Below are positions 22,800 through 34,425 of a stretch of DNA of 64,000 nucleotides, piece by piece. The notes below the pieces were generated by a model. That model saw only the letters and a list, made by a program, of their open reading frames with translations, did not search any database and was not told the origin of the DNA. The DNA lies in contig OZ024851.1 in the NCBI GenBank assembly GCA_964017145.1, forward strand, positions 2,418,001 to 2,482,000. The letters run 5' to 3'. How positions within the stretch are numbered: position 1 is the first letter of the stretch; every line of letters starts with the position of its first letter. Origin of the DNA: Agrocybe praecox (taxonomy: Eukaryota > Basidiomycota > Agaricomycetes > Agaricales > Agrocybaceae). A program made the position numbers and the translations under genes.

Positions 22800-23520
22800 A
22801 ACGCACGATATGTTCCCGCATAGGTAATGTACGAGTAAACGTGGGGTCTTCCCTCCCAACTCCCTATGAACACGCAAGCGCTGGTGCTGCGCTCTCTTAA
22901 CTCGGGATTTAACGGATTTCGACGTGTTGAAGGAGCATATAGTCACATATTTCTCCACCCGAAACCACTGATCGTCTTCTACTGTCAACATAATGTGAAG
23001 GTTCGTCCCTGGACCCTCATGCCCGCACAACCCGCAGCACTCGCCCGAGTACAGTTTCCATAAACTCGCCATGATTTGATGTGTAGGTCGATGAACGCCG
23101 AGATCGTTCAACATATGTACGCGTCAAGCGAGATGTGTTATGGCGGGATCTGCTCAAAGCTGACCTCTACGCCGTCGATGGGGTATAGTACATGTCCGAA
23201 CAGCACTGAAGCGTGCTGTCTATGTGCGCTGGCGGCGATGCGGGTAGGTGCGTACGAATTTCTTACTGAAGCTGACGACAACGTTGAACTATAACATAGG
23301 GTACAGGAGTAAGAATGTAAACTTACCAACACGGCCTCCCATCGACCCTATCCTCTCGATGCATTATATTGAAGTATCGACTGCACCCAAATATAACCAT
23401 GATGACCCTCCGAGCACTGTGACGGATGAACAGAAAGAAATTAGAGACACGCCCAACGAGTCGGTGGGTAAACTTACAAAATTATGCATTTCCCTATCTC
23501 TTTAAACGCACACATTCGCC
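22800..23520 (-). repeat. Diverged tandem repeat, copy 1
   Basis: It shares word order with copies 2 and 3: AACGCCGAGTTCGTT-like, AGGCGGGAYCTGCTCAAA-like, ATGACCGAACAGCACTG-like, then ACTTACCAACACGGCC. Minus-strand donors (GTAAGTTT at about 23319) recur at matching places, suggesting an old intron-bearing gene read leftward. One minus-strand reading (23114-22791) includes GECCGLCGHEGPGTNLHIM, a cysteine-pair motif. Frames are broken by stops. Confidence 0.45.
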
Positions 23521-23569
23521 TTTTTTTCTATTCGAGACAGCCAATGATCCTCCACTGCCAAAAGAACGT

Positions 23570-24425
23570 CGGCGCTCGTTCCCTATGCTCGCGAGACCCA
23601 CTCGCCCAAGCACACTTGGCTGGGTATGCATAAACTCGCCACAATTTGGTGTGTAGGTTGATAAACGCCGAGTTCGTTCTGTGTTTGTGTGCTTCAAAGG
23701 AGGTGTGTCAAGGCGGGACCTACTCAAACGCTGGTCACCAAGCTGTCGATTGGGTAGTGAAGTGCTGCTACATGACCAAGCAGCACTGCGACATGTTGTG
23801 TATGTGTATGTGTGATGGCAGCAATGTGGATAGGTACGGACAACCTTCTTACTGAAGCTGGATACGTTAAGCTATGATCCAGGGACAGGAATAAAAATTC
23901 AAACTTACTAACGCGACACACAACGTACCACATGCTCGAGTTCCCACCAGCCATACCGTTTAGAGCCCTTAAACCCAAGTATTGAATAAACCCCAAGGAT
24001 ATTCATGACTTTACGCGTCCTGTGATGGAGAGCTAAGCAACATGTTCAACTCAGTGGGGTAGATGGGTAGACTCACCAAAATATAGACCTCGATGCTCTC
24101 TTTTTACGCTTCTGAATCTCCATAGTACCCAATGTCGCGATATCAAACTACAAAATCAGGCCCAACCATTCGATGGCGTAGTGTAAAGAGCACCCACCAC
24201 ACCCGTTCGTCAAATGAGAAGGAGAAGAGGAGTCTGGAACGAAATACATGTGAATGAAATATCATATCAAAAAAGAAATCACGTACAAGTCAAAAAGGTA
24301 CGGCTGTACGTTTCGAACATCTTCAAAATTCATAGATCGAGGATGGGAGCAATTTGAAGTGTCCAATGGAGGGGCCAACATGGGGAGGCCTCTCTGCGAT
24401 TATGAGGATGATGTGTAAAATCGGC
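23570..24425 (-). repeat. Diverged tandem repeat, copy 2
   Basis: It matches copy 1 in its left half and copy 3 in its right half (GGTAGACTCACC(A/G)AA, then CCTCTCTG(C/A)GAT...GATGATGTGTAA-like). Minus-strand splice-donor-like sites are kept (GTGAGTC at about 24078). No intact frame. Confidence 0.45.
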
Positions 24426-24524
24426 GTTGAGAGAAGGATTAACTCGATCGAGTATTCAAAATTCGAGAACAATTATGGGGTGCCTGGGAAAAGCTAGAGC
24501 TGGTACGAAACAAGCAGAGGTCAA

Positions 24525-24855
24525 AGATGCGAAAAAGAGGACTCAATGCAGACATGGACTTACCAGCAGCTGTAGTTTACAGGACCTGCGATATTGTAGG
24601 CGACAGCTCAGCTGATTTTCTGCCAGCCATCATGCATCGTGTGTTGATCCTCGAAAAAGCGGCAATCCTGGCATCATCCAAGCGAGACAGTTTCTTTGAA
24701 AAAAAGAAGAAAAGTGCAAGTGTGAGTGGAGAAATTTAGAGCGAACACGGAAAGACGGAATAACTCCGGAATGGATCGTTTCAACGCCGAACGTTGAACG
24801 TTAACGGTCACGCGACTTTATTCGGTTTCTTCCGTTACGCGTCGCGTCGCGTCGG
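24525..24855. repeat. Duplicated 0.3-kb segment, copy 2
   Basis: Counterpart of 16408-16720. It has an extra repeated GAACGTT near 24795 and a run of GTCGC repeats at the right end. Confidence 0.7.
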
Positions 24856-25219
24856 CAAGGCAATCATAGGCTCGTCCCCAGCCCGCTTCGCGTGAAACTT
24901 TGACTAGAGCTTGCGAGCGTGACTGGCTTGCGAGTCTAAGGCAATCATTTTTCTTCTTCACTTCCAGCTTTATATGCTCCAGCTGTTTTCAACTGGCACC
25001 TCCTTTTCTCTGCAACAAGCTTACACTACCTAAAATATCCGCGTCGGACTGGTGCCGCTCAATGCTTTCCTCCTACCTCGCTCTCTGTTTTCCACCGTAT
25101 TTCTCTTGTTTCTAGAAAACTTTGGCTTCTATGTGTATCATACCCCCTTGAGTCTCTCTTTTTGTATATGTCCTTTGACGCCGGTCGTGTAGGTATCAAA
25201 AATAAGTTCCCCGGTGGTC

Positions 25220-25955
25220 CTTGAACGTGAACCTCCAAATAGATTTAGGTACATATTACAGTGTATGTCTTCGATGCGTCTGACTACTAACCATCTCAAA
25301 AATCATCCTCTTCCTCCTTCTTCGAACTGTGTGCTTCAAACGAGATCCGTCAAGGCGGAACATGTCCAAATGCTGGCCTATACGCGGTCGATGAGGCACA
25401 AACGACACTCCCAGCAACCATACTCTTTAGAGCCTTGATACCCAAAAGTATCCACCGTGCCCAAAGATGTTCAGAGTATCATCGTCCGCGTACGCTCTGG
25501 TGATTGATGGAAAAATTTCAGAGAAATGGTCAACTCAGTGGAATGAATGGGTAGACTCACCGAACTACACATTCCTTGATGATCTATTTTCTCACTCAAT
25601 ATCCGTCATAGTCGGTTCTGCGATAACATTGAACTGCGAAGGTAAGGTAGGCTGGAGTAAGGGTAATTGATCAGTGCATATATGCATTGAAAAGGAATTT
25701 TTGTAAAAATTTTCAAGGGAGGCCACACCCAATGCGTCAGTTCATCGGCATCCGTTGGGGTATCCGTTGGTTAAAACGAGGAAGGAGACATATGTGACCG
25801 TAATGCTATATCAGAAAGAAAGAGGGCACGTACTGGTTGAGGGGACAGTTGTACGATTCATCTATCGTCGAACTTCTCTATTCAGCATTTTCGGAACATC
25901 GAAGTGCTTAATGGATGAGGGAAAACCTCTCTGAGATGACGAAGATTGATGTGTA
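25220..25955 (-). repeat. Diverged tandem repeat, copy 3
   Basis: It shares GTGTGCTTCAAA, GTCAAGGCGGRAC, TTTAGAGCC, CAACTCAGTGG and GGTAGACTCACC with copy 2 in the same order. It ends beside the HAM1-like C-terminal fragment. No intact frame. Confidence 0.45.
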
Positions 25956-26017
25956 AGTAAAAGATATCTGTGCATTGATTATTCCTTGCAGCGAAGACGA
26001 GAACGAGAACGACTAAG

Positions 26018-26785
26018 TTGAGGTGTGCCCTGGTTAAAAAAAGAAGAGCGAACAAGGATTCGGAAGACGGGATAATTCTGGAAGGTCGTTGCGAGGGTGG
26101 TGAAGCAGGGATGGAAAAGAGGATCACGGAGATGATGCAGGGTCTTGCTGTTGGTCTTGGGGAGATGTCGCGAGATGCAGCAAGGAGAACGGAAACCAAG
26201 AGAATTGAGTCACCAGGTGAGGAGGGTCTCTCGCAAGTTTTGCGCGATTGGTGGAGTACAATACTGAATATCAGCCCTACCATCTTTGGGCGTTTGTCGA
26301 TCGATGATGATAGAGGTGTGCAGACAAAATCGAACGTCGAGACTACTTCGAAGGGGTTCATCTACAAGAACGTCACTACTAGGACGATTACAAATGATGT
26401 GCGACCTATTGGAATTCCTGCGATGTATTTCGACGCAACCACCAGCACTATGGAACCTCTCAGTGACCGCTATCGATTCCGAGTATCAAACTCCTTCCAT
26501 CGAGGTGGACAAGGAAGAGACAGTGATCGCTGTTGGAGGGAAGCCCAGCTATTCCCCGGTAAAGCAGGTGCTTATGGGGTTGACCACGAGGACAGTGACG
26601 AGACTACAGGATTGCTCGATGCTGTTAAGCAGAAGACTGGCAAGGCGATTCATGATGCTAGAGACGGGATGAGCAAGGGCGTCGATGCTGTTGAAAGTGC
26701 TGGACAGAGGTTGGAAGAACGGAATAAAAAAGAGAGAGCAAATTCGAAAACTTGGAAGAGTGTCCATGATGCGTTCGATTTCTAA
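26018..26785 (+). pseudogene. Possibly HAM1-like protein, C-terminal part with two compensating frameshifts
   Basis: The outer reading frame is open for 255 codons, but in the middle (about 26450-26560) the protein-like sequence sits in another frame: IDSEYQTPSIEVDKEETVIA, then GGKPSYSPVKQ. The reading returns to the first frame with AGAYGVDHEDSDETTGLLDA. Two nearby indels of opposite sign explain this. The tail (ESAGQRLEERNKKERANSKT) is helical and charged and is repeated at 9602-9674. The name is a weak memory-based match to fungal HAM1-like proteins. The N-terminal part is missing, although a related piece lies at 15463-16349. It is convergent with NACHT copy B. Confidence 0.45.
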
Positions 26786-26898
26786 TTTGGTCATTGGTTT
26801 TCTTTTTCTTTAAATTTCATCCTCTCTTTCTTCGTGATCCTATTTCCATTTATGATTCATCTTTTCTCGACCATAACAGAGGATCGGACAGATCTCAT

Positions 26899-26906
26899 GA
26901 TATTTC
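26899..26906. other. Empty site for MITE 2
   Basis: A single GATATTTC where the paralog near copy A has two copies flanking the 420-bp element. Confidence 0.85.
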
Positions 26907-27350
26907 TTTGATGTTTTTATGACTTTTCATATCTTTTATTTCCATCTTATTTGTCTTATTTTCTCATAAAATCTCGTGTCTGCGTAGGATGGCGTCATTC
27001 GACATGTACTACCATCCAACATTATTCATGATCATGTGCTGAATACTTTTTCAAAAAGTCGAAAAGAATCCAAAGACCCGGATTCGCCTCCATCCATCCT
27101 TGCGTATCCATATCCCACAAATCCTATCCGATGCTGCAGTATACTCCAGATTGTTGCACACCTCTGATTTCCATCCAACGATTTCGATGAGCTTGAAATT
27201 TTTGCCTTCAAACCGTCGACACATTCATTCAATTCCCGATCCCAGACGCGCGTATCACATCCGTTCGCTTCCACAAATCCAGACCTAGTCACCTAAACCA
27301 TCCTTCCACAAATCACTGACCACCCTTCAGCGCTTCAGCTTCCCTGTCCA

Positions 27351-30064
27351 TCAAACCCCTTGCTCTATCTGTGGTAACTCTGCCAAACTGGACCTTGCCC
27401 TGAGATCGTCTCGCGTGATTGAACGATCGTGTGATGTGGAAAGTGATCCATGAATTCGTCGGCCAAGAGTTTTGGTTAGTTTGTTGTCTGTGCTTGTATT
27501 GTGCTCCACTATTGCGCTATAGATTTCCCTCGAATTGATCTTGGGTGATTCCACTGTAGGCCTGCCTTCGACTCGCTCTACGTATGCCTTCATTTCCCGT
27601 TTTAAGAGGTCGGTACGGATCGGAAAGTCTTTCATGAGATTCTTGGTCAAGAGTTTTTGCTCATGACAATGTTGAAGTAAATCTTCCGACCGTGCAGAGA
27701 GGGAAAGGAAGAACTTGGCATAACCTAGAAGCAAAAAAGCGTCCGTAATTTTGCGATTGTGACGGTATTCGCTAAAGGCGACTGCTAATATCCAGATACC
27801 GTGGTGGGAGGCGAGACGACAAGTTAACAATTCTTCGTCAAAGCGTGATTTAAAATCTATCCCGGAGTATGCCTGCCGTTCAATTTGCTCGAAAAAGTAT
27901 AAGGCGACCTTTGCATATTCATCACCGCCTAAAGTGTATTTCCCCGGTCTAGCTGGATTCTGCATAAACCTTACAAGATGCAACCAACATTCGTCCAAAT
28001 TTCCACGAGTCCTGTCGCGCATCATCAACGTGAGAATAAGGGGATCCATGTTGAGAATCTCCACAGTTATGCTCGAATCAATAAAGCGGTCTGCATATCT
28101 TTTTTCGTCCGGGTCACCTGGAACAAGTTCGTCCGTCCCTAGATGTACCGCAATACATAGAACTGCAAGCTGGGCGACACTATCAAAATAAGTAGGTATG
28201 CTCGCACAGAAAGCCTTATAAAGCTCGTCCTCGTGCTGTTGCTTGATTGGTGCCCATCTTGAATCCTGGGGTACCTGAAAGCGTCGATTAGAAAACTGCG
28301 AATTAAAACAGGCCACGGAGAAAATACAAATACCATGTGGGCAAAAAATGGCAAAAGATAATACCATGCAAAGAATTGTACTCCAGCATCCCGGCTGGTT
28401 GCCGAATTTTGAGAAATTATTTCAGGGGAGAGAGACGAAGCAGCGTTGATTAGATCTATCGAGCTTCTACAGAGTTGTTGATTTGTCCAAATGAATTCAC
28501 CGAAGACGCTAAGTGGATGAATGGCGTCTCCTGATGGAATGTTGTCTAATGCGGGAAATTGAATCATTAATCCTGAATCACTCACCCTTTTCCAGCATAT
28601 GCCAATTAGAGGGATTGACATAATGAAGAATATTTGCCATATGTCGTGACCTATAAATCTCGATGTCAATGAAATACTCCTTAGACCGCCCGGGATCCAG
28701 TAAGAAGTCGTGAAGTGAAGCATGTAGAATCTGAAGCTTTCGCCCTCGACTCCTGATCTCCCGGATTGAAACAATTGCTCCAAGATCACAAAATAACACC
28801 TCGAGCTCCTCCGGCAGAATCCCCAAATATCGGCATATATCAAAATTGTTCACATAATATCCATCTGGTACGCCAAGTGAATAAATACTGAGAGCGTACA
28901 GGACTTGATCAACGTCTCCGGCGGTGGAGAGAATAGTTCGATACATCTCATCTAATTGTGCAAACGGCAAGTCACCCTGAGCTGGTTGGAGGTTCATTAC
29001 AGTGTCGAGCCGGAGATGGGGTTGATGGCGAATCGATTTTACGTATCTGATGACTGTTGCCGCAAAGATGAATTGTCCAGATGCTTTTTTGACGAGGGAT
29101 TTCAACGATTCTGGTTTGGGCCACACCTCTGGGATCAGCTTTTTGAACGGATGCGTCATCCTAATCTCCTCGAAGCTGTTTTCAAGGAATTCAAAGATGT
29201 CTTCATCAGGCTCGTAAGTGTCGTCTAGATACAGCCGTGTAAAGAGTTCCATCATTCCTGCTGAGGTAAAGGCGACATTGATATTATGTTCCGGTCGGCT
29301 GGCGATGAAAAATAGTATCGGTAGTTTGAATTGTCGTATGACACTGGATATGGTTTGTATAATGTCCTGTTGTGATTCCTCGTTGAGGCATTCATCCAGG
29401 CCGTCGATTACAATCACACGATATAATCCAGGGAACCATGAAGTACCCGCATTGCAGATGTTATTTAGAGGTTGTGCGATTAGCTGAGTAAATTGGTACC
29501 CTAATTTTTTTGTGAAAATGAGGGGATCGGCGTCAATGACTGAGATGATTTCGTTCTGTACCGCCGGGAATAGGCGCCAGATCTGGTAGGCGAGTGTTGC
29601 AACGAGTGCGCCTGCGTGATTTCGACTGCCATCAGTCTTTCCAAAGAAAAAGCTCGCAATGACGAGCTCCTTCAGAAGGCACAGTTCAATAAAGCTCTGT
29701 GCGATGGATGATTTGCCTGCACCTGCGGCCCCCGTAAGCCACATCACAAACTTGTCCCTCGTTTTCCAGTCAGAGCGCTGGAACCAGCTCATGATCTCGT
29801 CGAGCACTGCAACGCGTGTATTAGGGTGGCATTTTGGAGGGTCAAAACGAGCTGCAGAGTCGTGGAACGCGGTATGTGCGACCACATCCTTCAGAATGTC
29901 AAGTGATGCTTCATGTGAATGTATCAGGGTGAAGCCGATTGAAATTCTTATAGTGACGCACCCTTCCGTCCATTGCCTCCGTTTACATTTACGAAATTTC
30001 CCCCAAATACAATCACATCTCCCCCAAACATTGCGTGTTGATGGTGATAAGCATTTCCAGACAT
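27351..30064 (-). CDS. NACHT-domain NTPase, copy B (longest form)
   Basis: Four exons: 30064-29962, 29908-28586, 28530-28334 and 28274-27351, giving 848 residues. Exon 2 has the same length (1323 nt) as in A and C. Walker A GAAGAGKSS and Walker B RVIVIDGLDEC are intact, as is FFIASRPEHNI downstream. It has the longest C-terminus: after YVERVEGRPTVESPKINSRE the frame runs on about 60 residues in a Ser/Thr/Arg-rich tail, where A shifts frame and C stops. B is therefore the best guess at the ancestral form. It is convergent with the HAM1-like fragment, as A is with its tail. The longer ATG at 30232 is rejected because the TATA box lies inside that frame. The inferred role is a signalling switch as for copy A; what it senses is unknown. 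Confidence 0.87.
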
Positions 30065-30178
30065 TGCTACTGGTCCAGGTCCAATGCGTAGCGGAACTAG
30101 TTTTCTAGAAGTTAGATCGAACCTCCAAGACAGAATGATCAGGGAGGAAAGAGGAAAGGAGGTGTCTCCTAAGGCATC

Positions 30179-30188
30179 TTTATATAAA
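30179..30188 (-). promoter_or_regulatory. TATA box of NACHT copy B
   Basis: TTTATATAAA palindrome about 115 nt upstream of the ATG at 30064. Confidence 0.65.
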
Positions 30189-30189
30189 C

Positions 30190-31155
30190 CCACGAGTGCA
30201 TGTAGCACAGCACCCAATACATAGCAATACATCTATACTTATGCGACACAGCCATGGACCCAATTCGACTTCCATGATGGGCCATATTGGCATGCATGGT
30301 TAGAAAAACATTGCATTTTCCCTATAAGACGTCCAAATACAGAGTTTGGGTGCATTAAGAAGGCCACTACTTTGCCATGCTTTCGGGTGGATGGTGCGCC
30401 GGTAAAATATCATCTAAAACCTTCGATTAAGCCCTAATGAGTCTCGAGAAGGTTCGAGGCTTCCAAGGATGCCAGAATTTCACGCATAGAATCAAAGATT
30501 GTGCAATGTAGAGCCCATTCCAGAGCGCAAATTCAGAGCGGCCACATAGAGGCATGGAAAGCTATTATAATATAGCATTTACAGTGGATGTAATTGCCGA
30601 ATCTGCAATATCTATGATTTGATGCGTGTTCCTGCCAATCTAGAAAAAATCCATATCGTTAGCACATACCAGGAAAGCGAGGAGGGAAAACGAGATGTTA
30701 TATGTGCCAACGTGGGCGGCTATACGCCATCCCCATGTCATTCGATACCAACCTTTCCAGCAACTTGCATTCATCCCAACTTTGCTTTCGCTCGCCATCA
30801 CATCATCCGCATCATATCCGAAGTCGCACTTCGCTTCCTGCAGGAATCCGATTCAATACATCGAACCAACATCGAACACCGAAACACAAAAAGACAAGAA
30901 CACCCTGATATTCACGATTTTTAGTCCATTACAAGCACAGAAGTGCTCGTGAAGGTCAAGGTAGTGCATCAAGAGCAGAACATAAGAAAGGAGAAAATAA
31001 AATTAAGACGAGGCCTGAAAGAAACGAATGTCCGCGCCTGCACTGTCCAACCAGATTAGAGCCAATTCACTCCCAGCGTCGCCCCCTAACCGGATTCGTC
31101 TCAACCTTCCGTCCATCTCAGCCTTTCATTCCCTCCCAGTCGACGCAGGCCATCA
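30190..31155 (-). repeat. Upstream module of NACHT copy B
   Basis: Same module as beside A, C and D, ending at GTCGACGCAGGCCATC (about 31155). It lacks about 65 bp present in A and D after ATATTCACGA. At 30669-30672 it keeps the unbroken CCAG that corresponds to the LTR insertion site in D. Confidence 0.75.
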
Positions 31156-31159
31156 AATA

Positions 31160-32960
31160 TGCAGAAATAATTGGAGCGCCATCTGAAGCTGTTTCATCGT
31201 CTGTCGAAGGAACTACTAGTAACAGATGCCAAGGACACTGTCACCGCCAATGCAGGAGACGACAGCACACCAAATTGTCCACCCCATCCTTATGACTCTG
31301 TGTCCACATCTGCGTCTTCAAAATATGAGAAACAACCCTTCATTGACGTTGCCTCTGATGCTCTATTGGAAGACATCAAAGAAACGTGTTCGTGTGAGAG
31401 AAGTTCCACAACATCCTCGGAGACAGAAGATCGCGGCTCCAGCCAGGTGGGGAGGAGAAAATAGAGACATACCAATGCCATGGTGACGACATCCAAAATT
31501 ACTATTATGAATGCCACCGTACGAAAGCCGCTCTAGCCATTGTACGCTCAACAACAGCCGGTTTTACATCCTCTTCTGCCTGGCCTGGACCACCCAGAAT
31601 ACTGACATAGGTTTGACCTTCTCCTTGAGCGTTTGAGTTTCTGCTTGTGATTGGATGTGCCTGTGGCTGTGCTCTTATGACAGTCGATGTTGGCTCTGAT
31701 TTAACATCCTCGTCCAAGCTGGACTGCGAGTCGAAAAAGGCGATATATCAATAGTCTTTGTCGTAGACGGGGATGACCAAAGTAGGCGCTGCTCCTGTGG
31801 GGCTCTCGGATGTGCTGCTGACAGCGATACATAGTCGTCGTAGGTGAAAGTGCTGCGTAATGTCCGGAGTCTGATTCTGGTCAACTTTCAATATGGAACG
31901 TCCATCGATTCCTTCAGGACCAGCGATCAAAGCAGCCACGCCGGGCCCTTGTCGTGTTCGAGCTCAGCGCACAAGCTTCAAGAGTGGCCTGTGCCGTGGA
32001 GGGCCATATTGGTTTTGCTTCCATGGTCGTTGGTGCTCGCTAAGCATTGAGCGTCGAGCATTGAACAAATTCCTCTTGAAGATGATGATAGCGGCCGTCG
32101 TGTCTGTCGTCGCCGTCGCCGTCGTAGTTCTTGGATCGATAACGGCACAGGTGATGATGTTCGACATCCTCCGTCGAGCTCTCTGATGCCCATGTCCATA
32201 CACCCTCCGTGATATCCTTCGAATCCATTCATCTCCCACCCATTAGTTTTATCAGCACCGGTAGCAGCGTCAGCCCGGGCAGCTTCAGCATAACTCCCCC
32301 TCCTCATGAAATGACCATGTTCCACTCGCACCTCCAAACTTTATCTTGATTCGCTCCAAATCCAATCGGACTTCTGCTTTTATCGGTCCTGCACCCCCAG
32401 GAGGTACCAGCAGCAGCAGCAACAGTACCGATCGCAGGCCCAGGCGCGTCTCCCACACGCCTACCCAGTGCACGATATCAAGCGATAAGTCCTGGACTCC
32501 TGTTGGAGGTCGAGGAGAATGGGTTAGCACCCGATGTTGGTGTATTGTCGAGCACAGGTGGTAAGTTCGAACCCCGAGTTTGACGAGTTGGGATGGTTGA
32601 TACATGAAATTCGGTGGGAGGATGTCATGTCGAATCGAGCCTAAGCGTAAGGTGCTCGTTTTCGTTTTGATTTTGGAAGGAGAGGAGGTTGGGTTCGGTT
32701 GTGCCGGGTTCTAGGAGAGAGGAGAGGAGAGATAGGTTAGTTGAAGGGAAGAGGAAGATTCGAGGAGGAAAAAGGGGGAAAGGGAATGATGAATGATTAA
32801 TGAAAGGGAACGTTGTTAATATCCAAAAAGGCGAATCAAGCTCTATGGGCAGACGACACAGATGGATGATCGACGAAGTAGAAAGTGTTTGTGAGAGAGA
32901 AAAGACGAGAAGGGGAAAGAGGAAAAGGAAGATGGGATAAGAAAGGAACATACCACGGCC
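31160..32960 (-). pseudogene. Broken minus-strand gene of unknown function, with a candidate membrane segment
   Basis: Several minus-strand readings fit together with frame changes. The longest continuous part (about 31800-31530) is acidic and polar (DEDVKSEPTSTVIRAQPQAH; GEGQTYVSILGGPGQAEEDV). A shift near 31508 then leads to a hydrophobic stretch, AFIIVILDVVTMALVCLYFL, likely a transmembrane helix, and a polar tail. Upstream (32605-32285) lies another hydrophobic run followed by EVRLDLERIKIKFGG. Whether these are exons of one gene is unclear. I do not recognise it. Confidence 0.3.
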
Positions 32961-33233
32961 GCCTCTAAATCTTCACGAATGTCTCTTCACGAATGTCCAT
33001 ATCCTATTCACTTCCTAACTCTCCAGAATCTCCCATTCCCATCATCGTCAACCCGCCCCGCAGGAACGAAGGCGCATGGTGGGGGTGTAATAACACGGCG
33101 GATTTGAAGTTCGAATGACCTCGCCCCGGTTTGCGCATATGGCAAAGCCGGATCGATCGTCGTCGTCGTCGTCGCATGTCGCAGGCTGTATCTCCTCCCC
33201 GATGTCGATGTCGATGGCGTCCATATAGGTCAC

Positions 33234-33276
33234 GATGATGATGATGATGATGATGATGATGACGACGACGACGACG
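33234..33276. repeat. Trinucleotide microsatellite (GAT)9 then (GAC)n
   Basis: Nine GAT units followed directly by five GAC units and a partial one. A separate CGTCGTCGTCGTCGTCGTCG run lies at about 33157-33176. Antisense frames give poly-His or poly-Ile/Val strings, which are artefacts of the repeat. Confidence 0.95.
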
Positions 33277-33289
33277 AAATGGATGGAAA

Positions 33290-34234
33290 GGGGCGGAATT
33301 GGGTGATAGGGACAACTATCAACTAAAAGGTAGCCAGAGAAGGGCAACATGACCTCCAGGACCACCACCATTGTGCATGCTGTCCGTAGACGAATTCTAG
33401 ATTCGAGCTAGGCTGGGGAGTGTTCTGAGGACGGCCCTTGTGTTCATTGTGCTGTAGTGGCTGAGCAAGGGATTCATCCATTCCGTTGACGATTCAACGG
33501 ACGATGGTTGACGCGGACGGCAAGAGGTGGAGAAGAAGTGTGATACTAGCAATCTCGGTCCTCGGACATTGAAGTCCATCCAACCGACTGCGGGCAGTGG
33601 TACCTGTGCTGTGGGGAGGTAGGGGGGTTATTGAGTCATGGATGGTATCGAAGCGAGGCACAGGCTGGTAATAGTGATCGGTCTCCTGTAGTTATTCAGT
33701 GAGAAAATAAGAATATCGAAGGAAACAGCGAGAGAAAACATACGTCTCCTTATTCCAAGCCACCTCCCATCTTCAAAGTTTCGTGATCGTCCATCTCGAC
33801 AATATTCAGACTTCATTTGAGCCGTCTTCGTTTTTCGCCAACTCGCCAGGCGAGTTGTGGATCGGGAAAGATAAGCAATATCTCGCAAAAACAATCGTAT
33901 TGATCCCGGAATGGAATATCGAGGCCTGAGTCATTGGGGTATAGCGTTTGTCGCGTCTATAAATTCGTTGGGCGCTTAAAATAGAGTATCCACGATGGGA
34001 TGTTGAAGAAACCCGCACAGCGGTGCCGGCGTTAGAACCGGCTCTGAACTTCACGTGATGGGGTCTGATCCGAGCTGCCTGCCGTACTACCATCAGAGTT
34101 GGCGCAGTTTTGACTGACGCCTGTGCAGTGTGTGTCAACGTTGCGGTTGTGTCTTTTAGAGCCGTACTACGAGAAGGACTATGCAACTCAGCATAACTTC
34201 GAGAAGCAGGGGTATATACATGCGCACATGTTCC
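33290..34234. other. Intergenic, no supported gene
   Basis: Short ORFs only. The right edge is where similarity to the NACHT A 3' flank resumes (TTTTGTGTGATGTTTGAA, about 34242). Confidence 0.45.
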
Positions 34235-34425
34235 CCACCCAAGTTTTGTGTGATGTTTGAAAGTCTTTTGACGAGTCAGGTAAGAGTTCCAAGGCTTGAG
34301 TTGGATCTATTCCAACCAAGCTTCCTCTTAGTACGCTGTCTGTGCCCGTATCGTGCTCCACTATCGCGCTATAGATTTCCCTCGAATTGATTTTGGGTGA
34401 TTACACTGTAGGTACTAGGCCTGCC

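Noticed and set aside
32500..32580. tRNA-like sequence with GGTAAGTTCGAACCCCGAG
   Set aside because: It has a T-arm-like loop but no matching D-arm, anticodon stem or acceptor stem.
33004..33371. Poly-His and poly-Ile/Val ORFs
   Set aside because: They are translations of the GAT/GAC microsatellite and of nearby CGT repeats.
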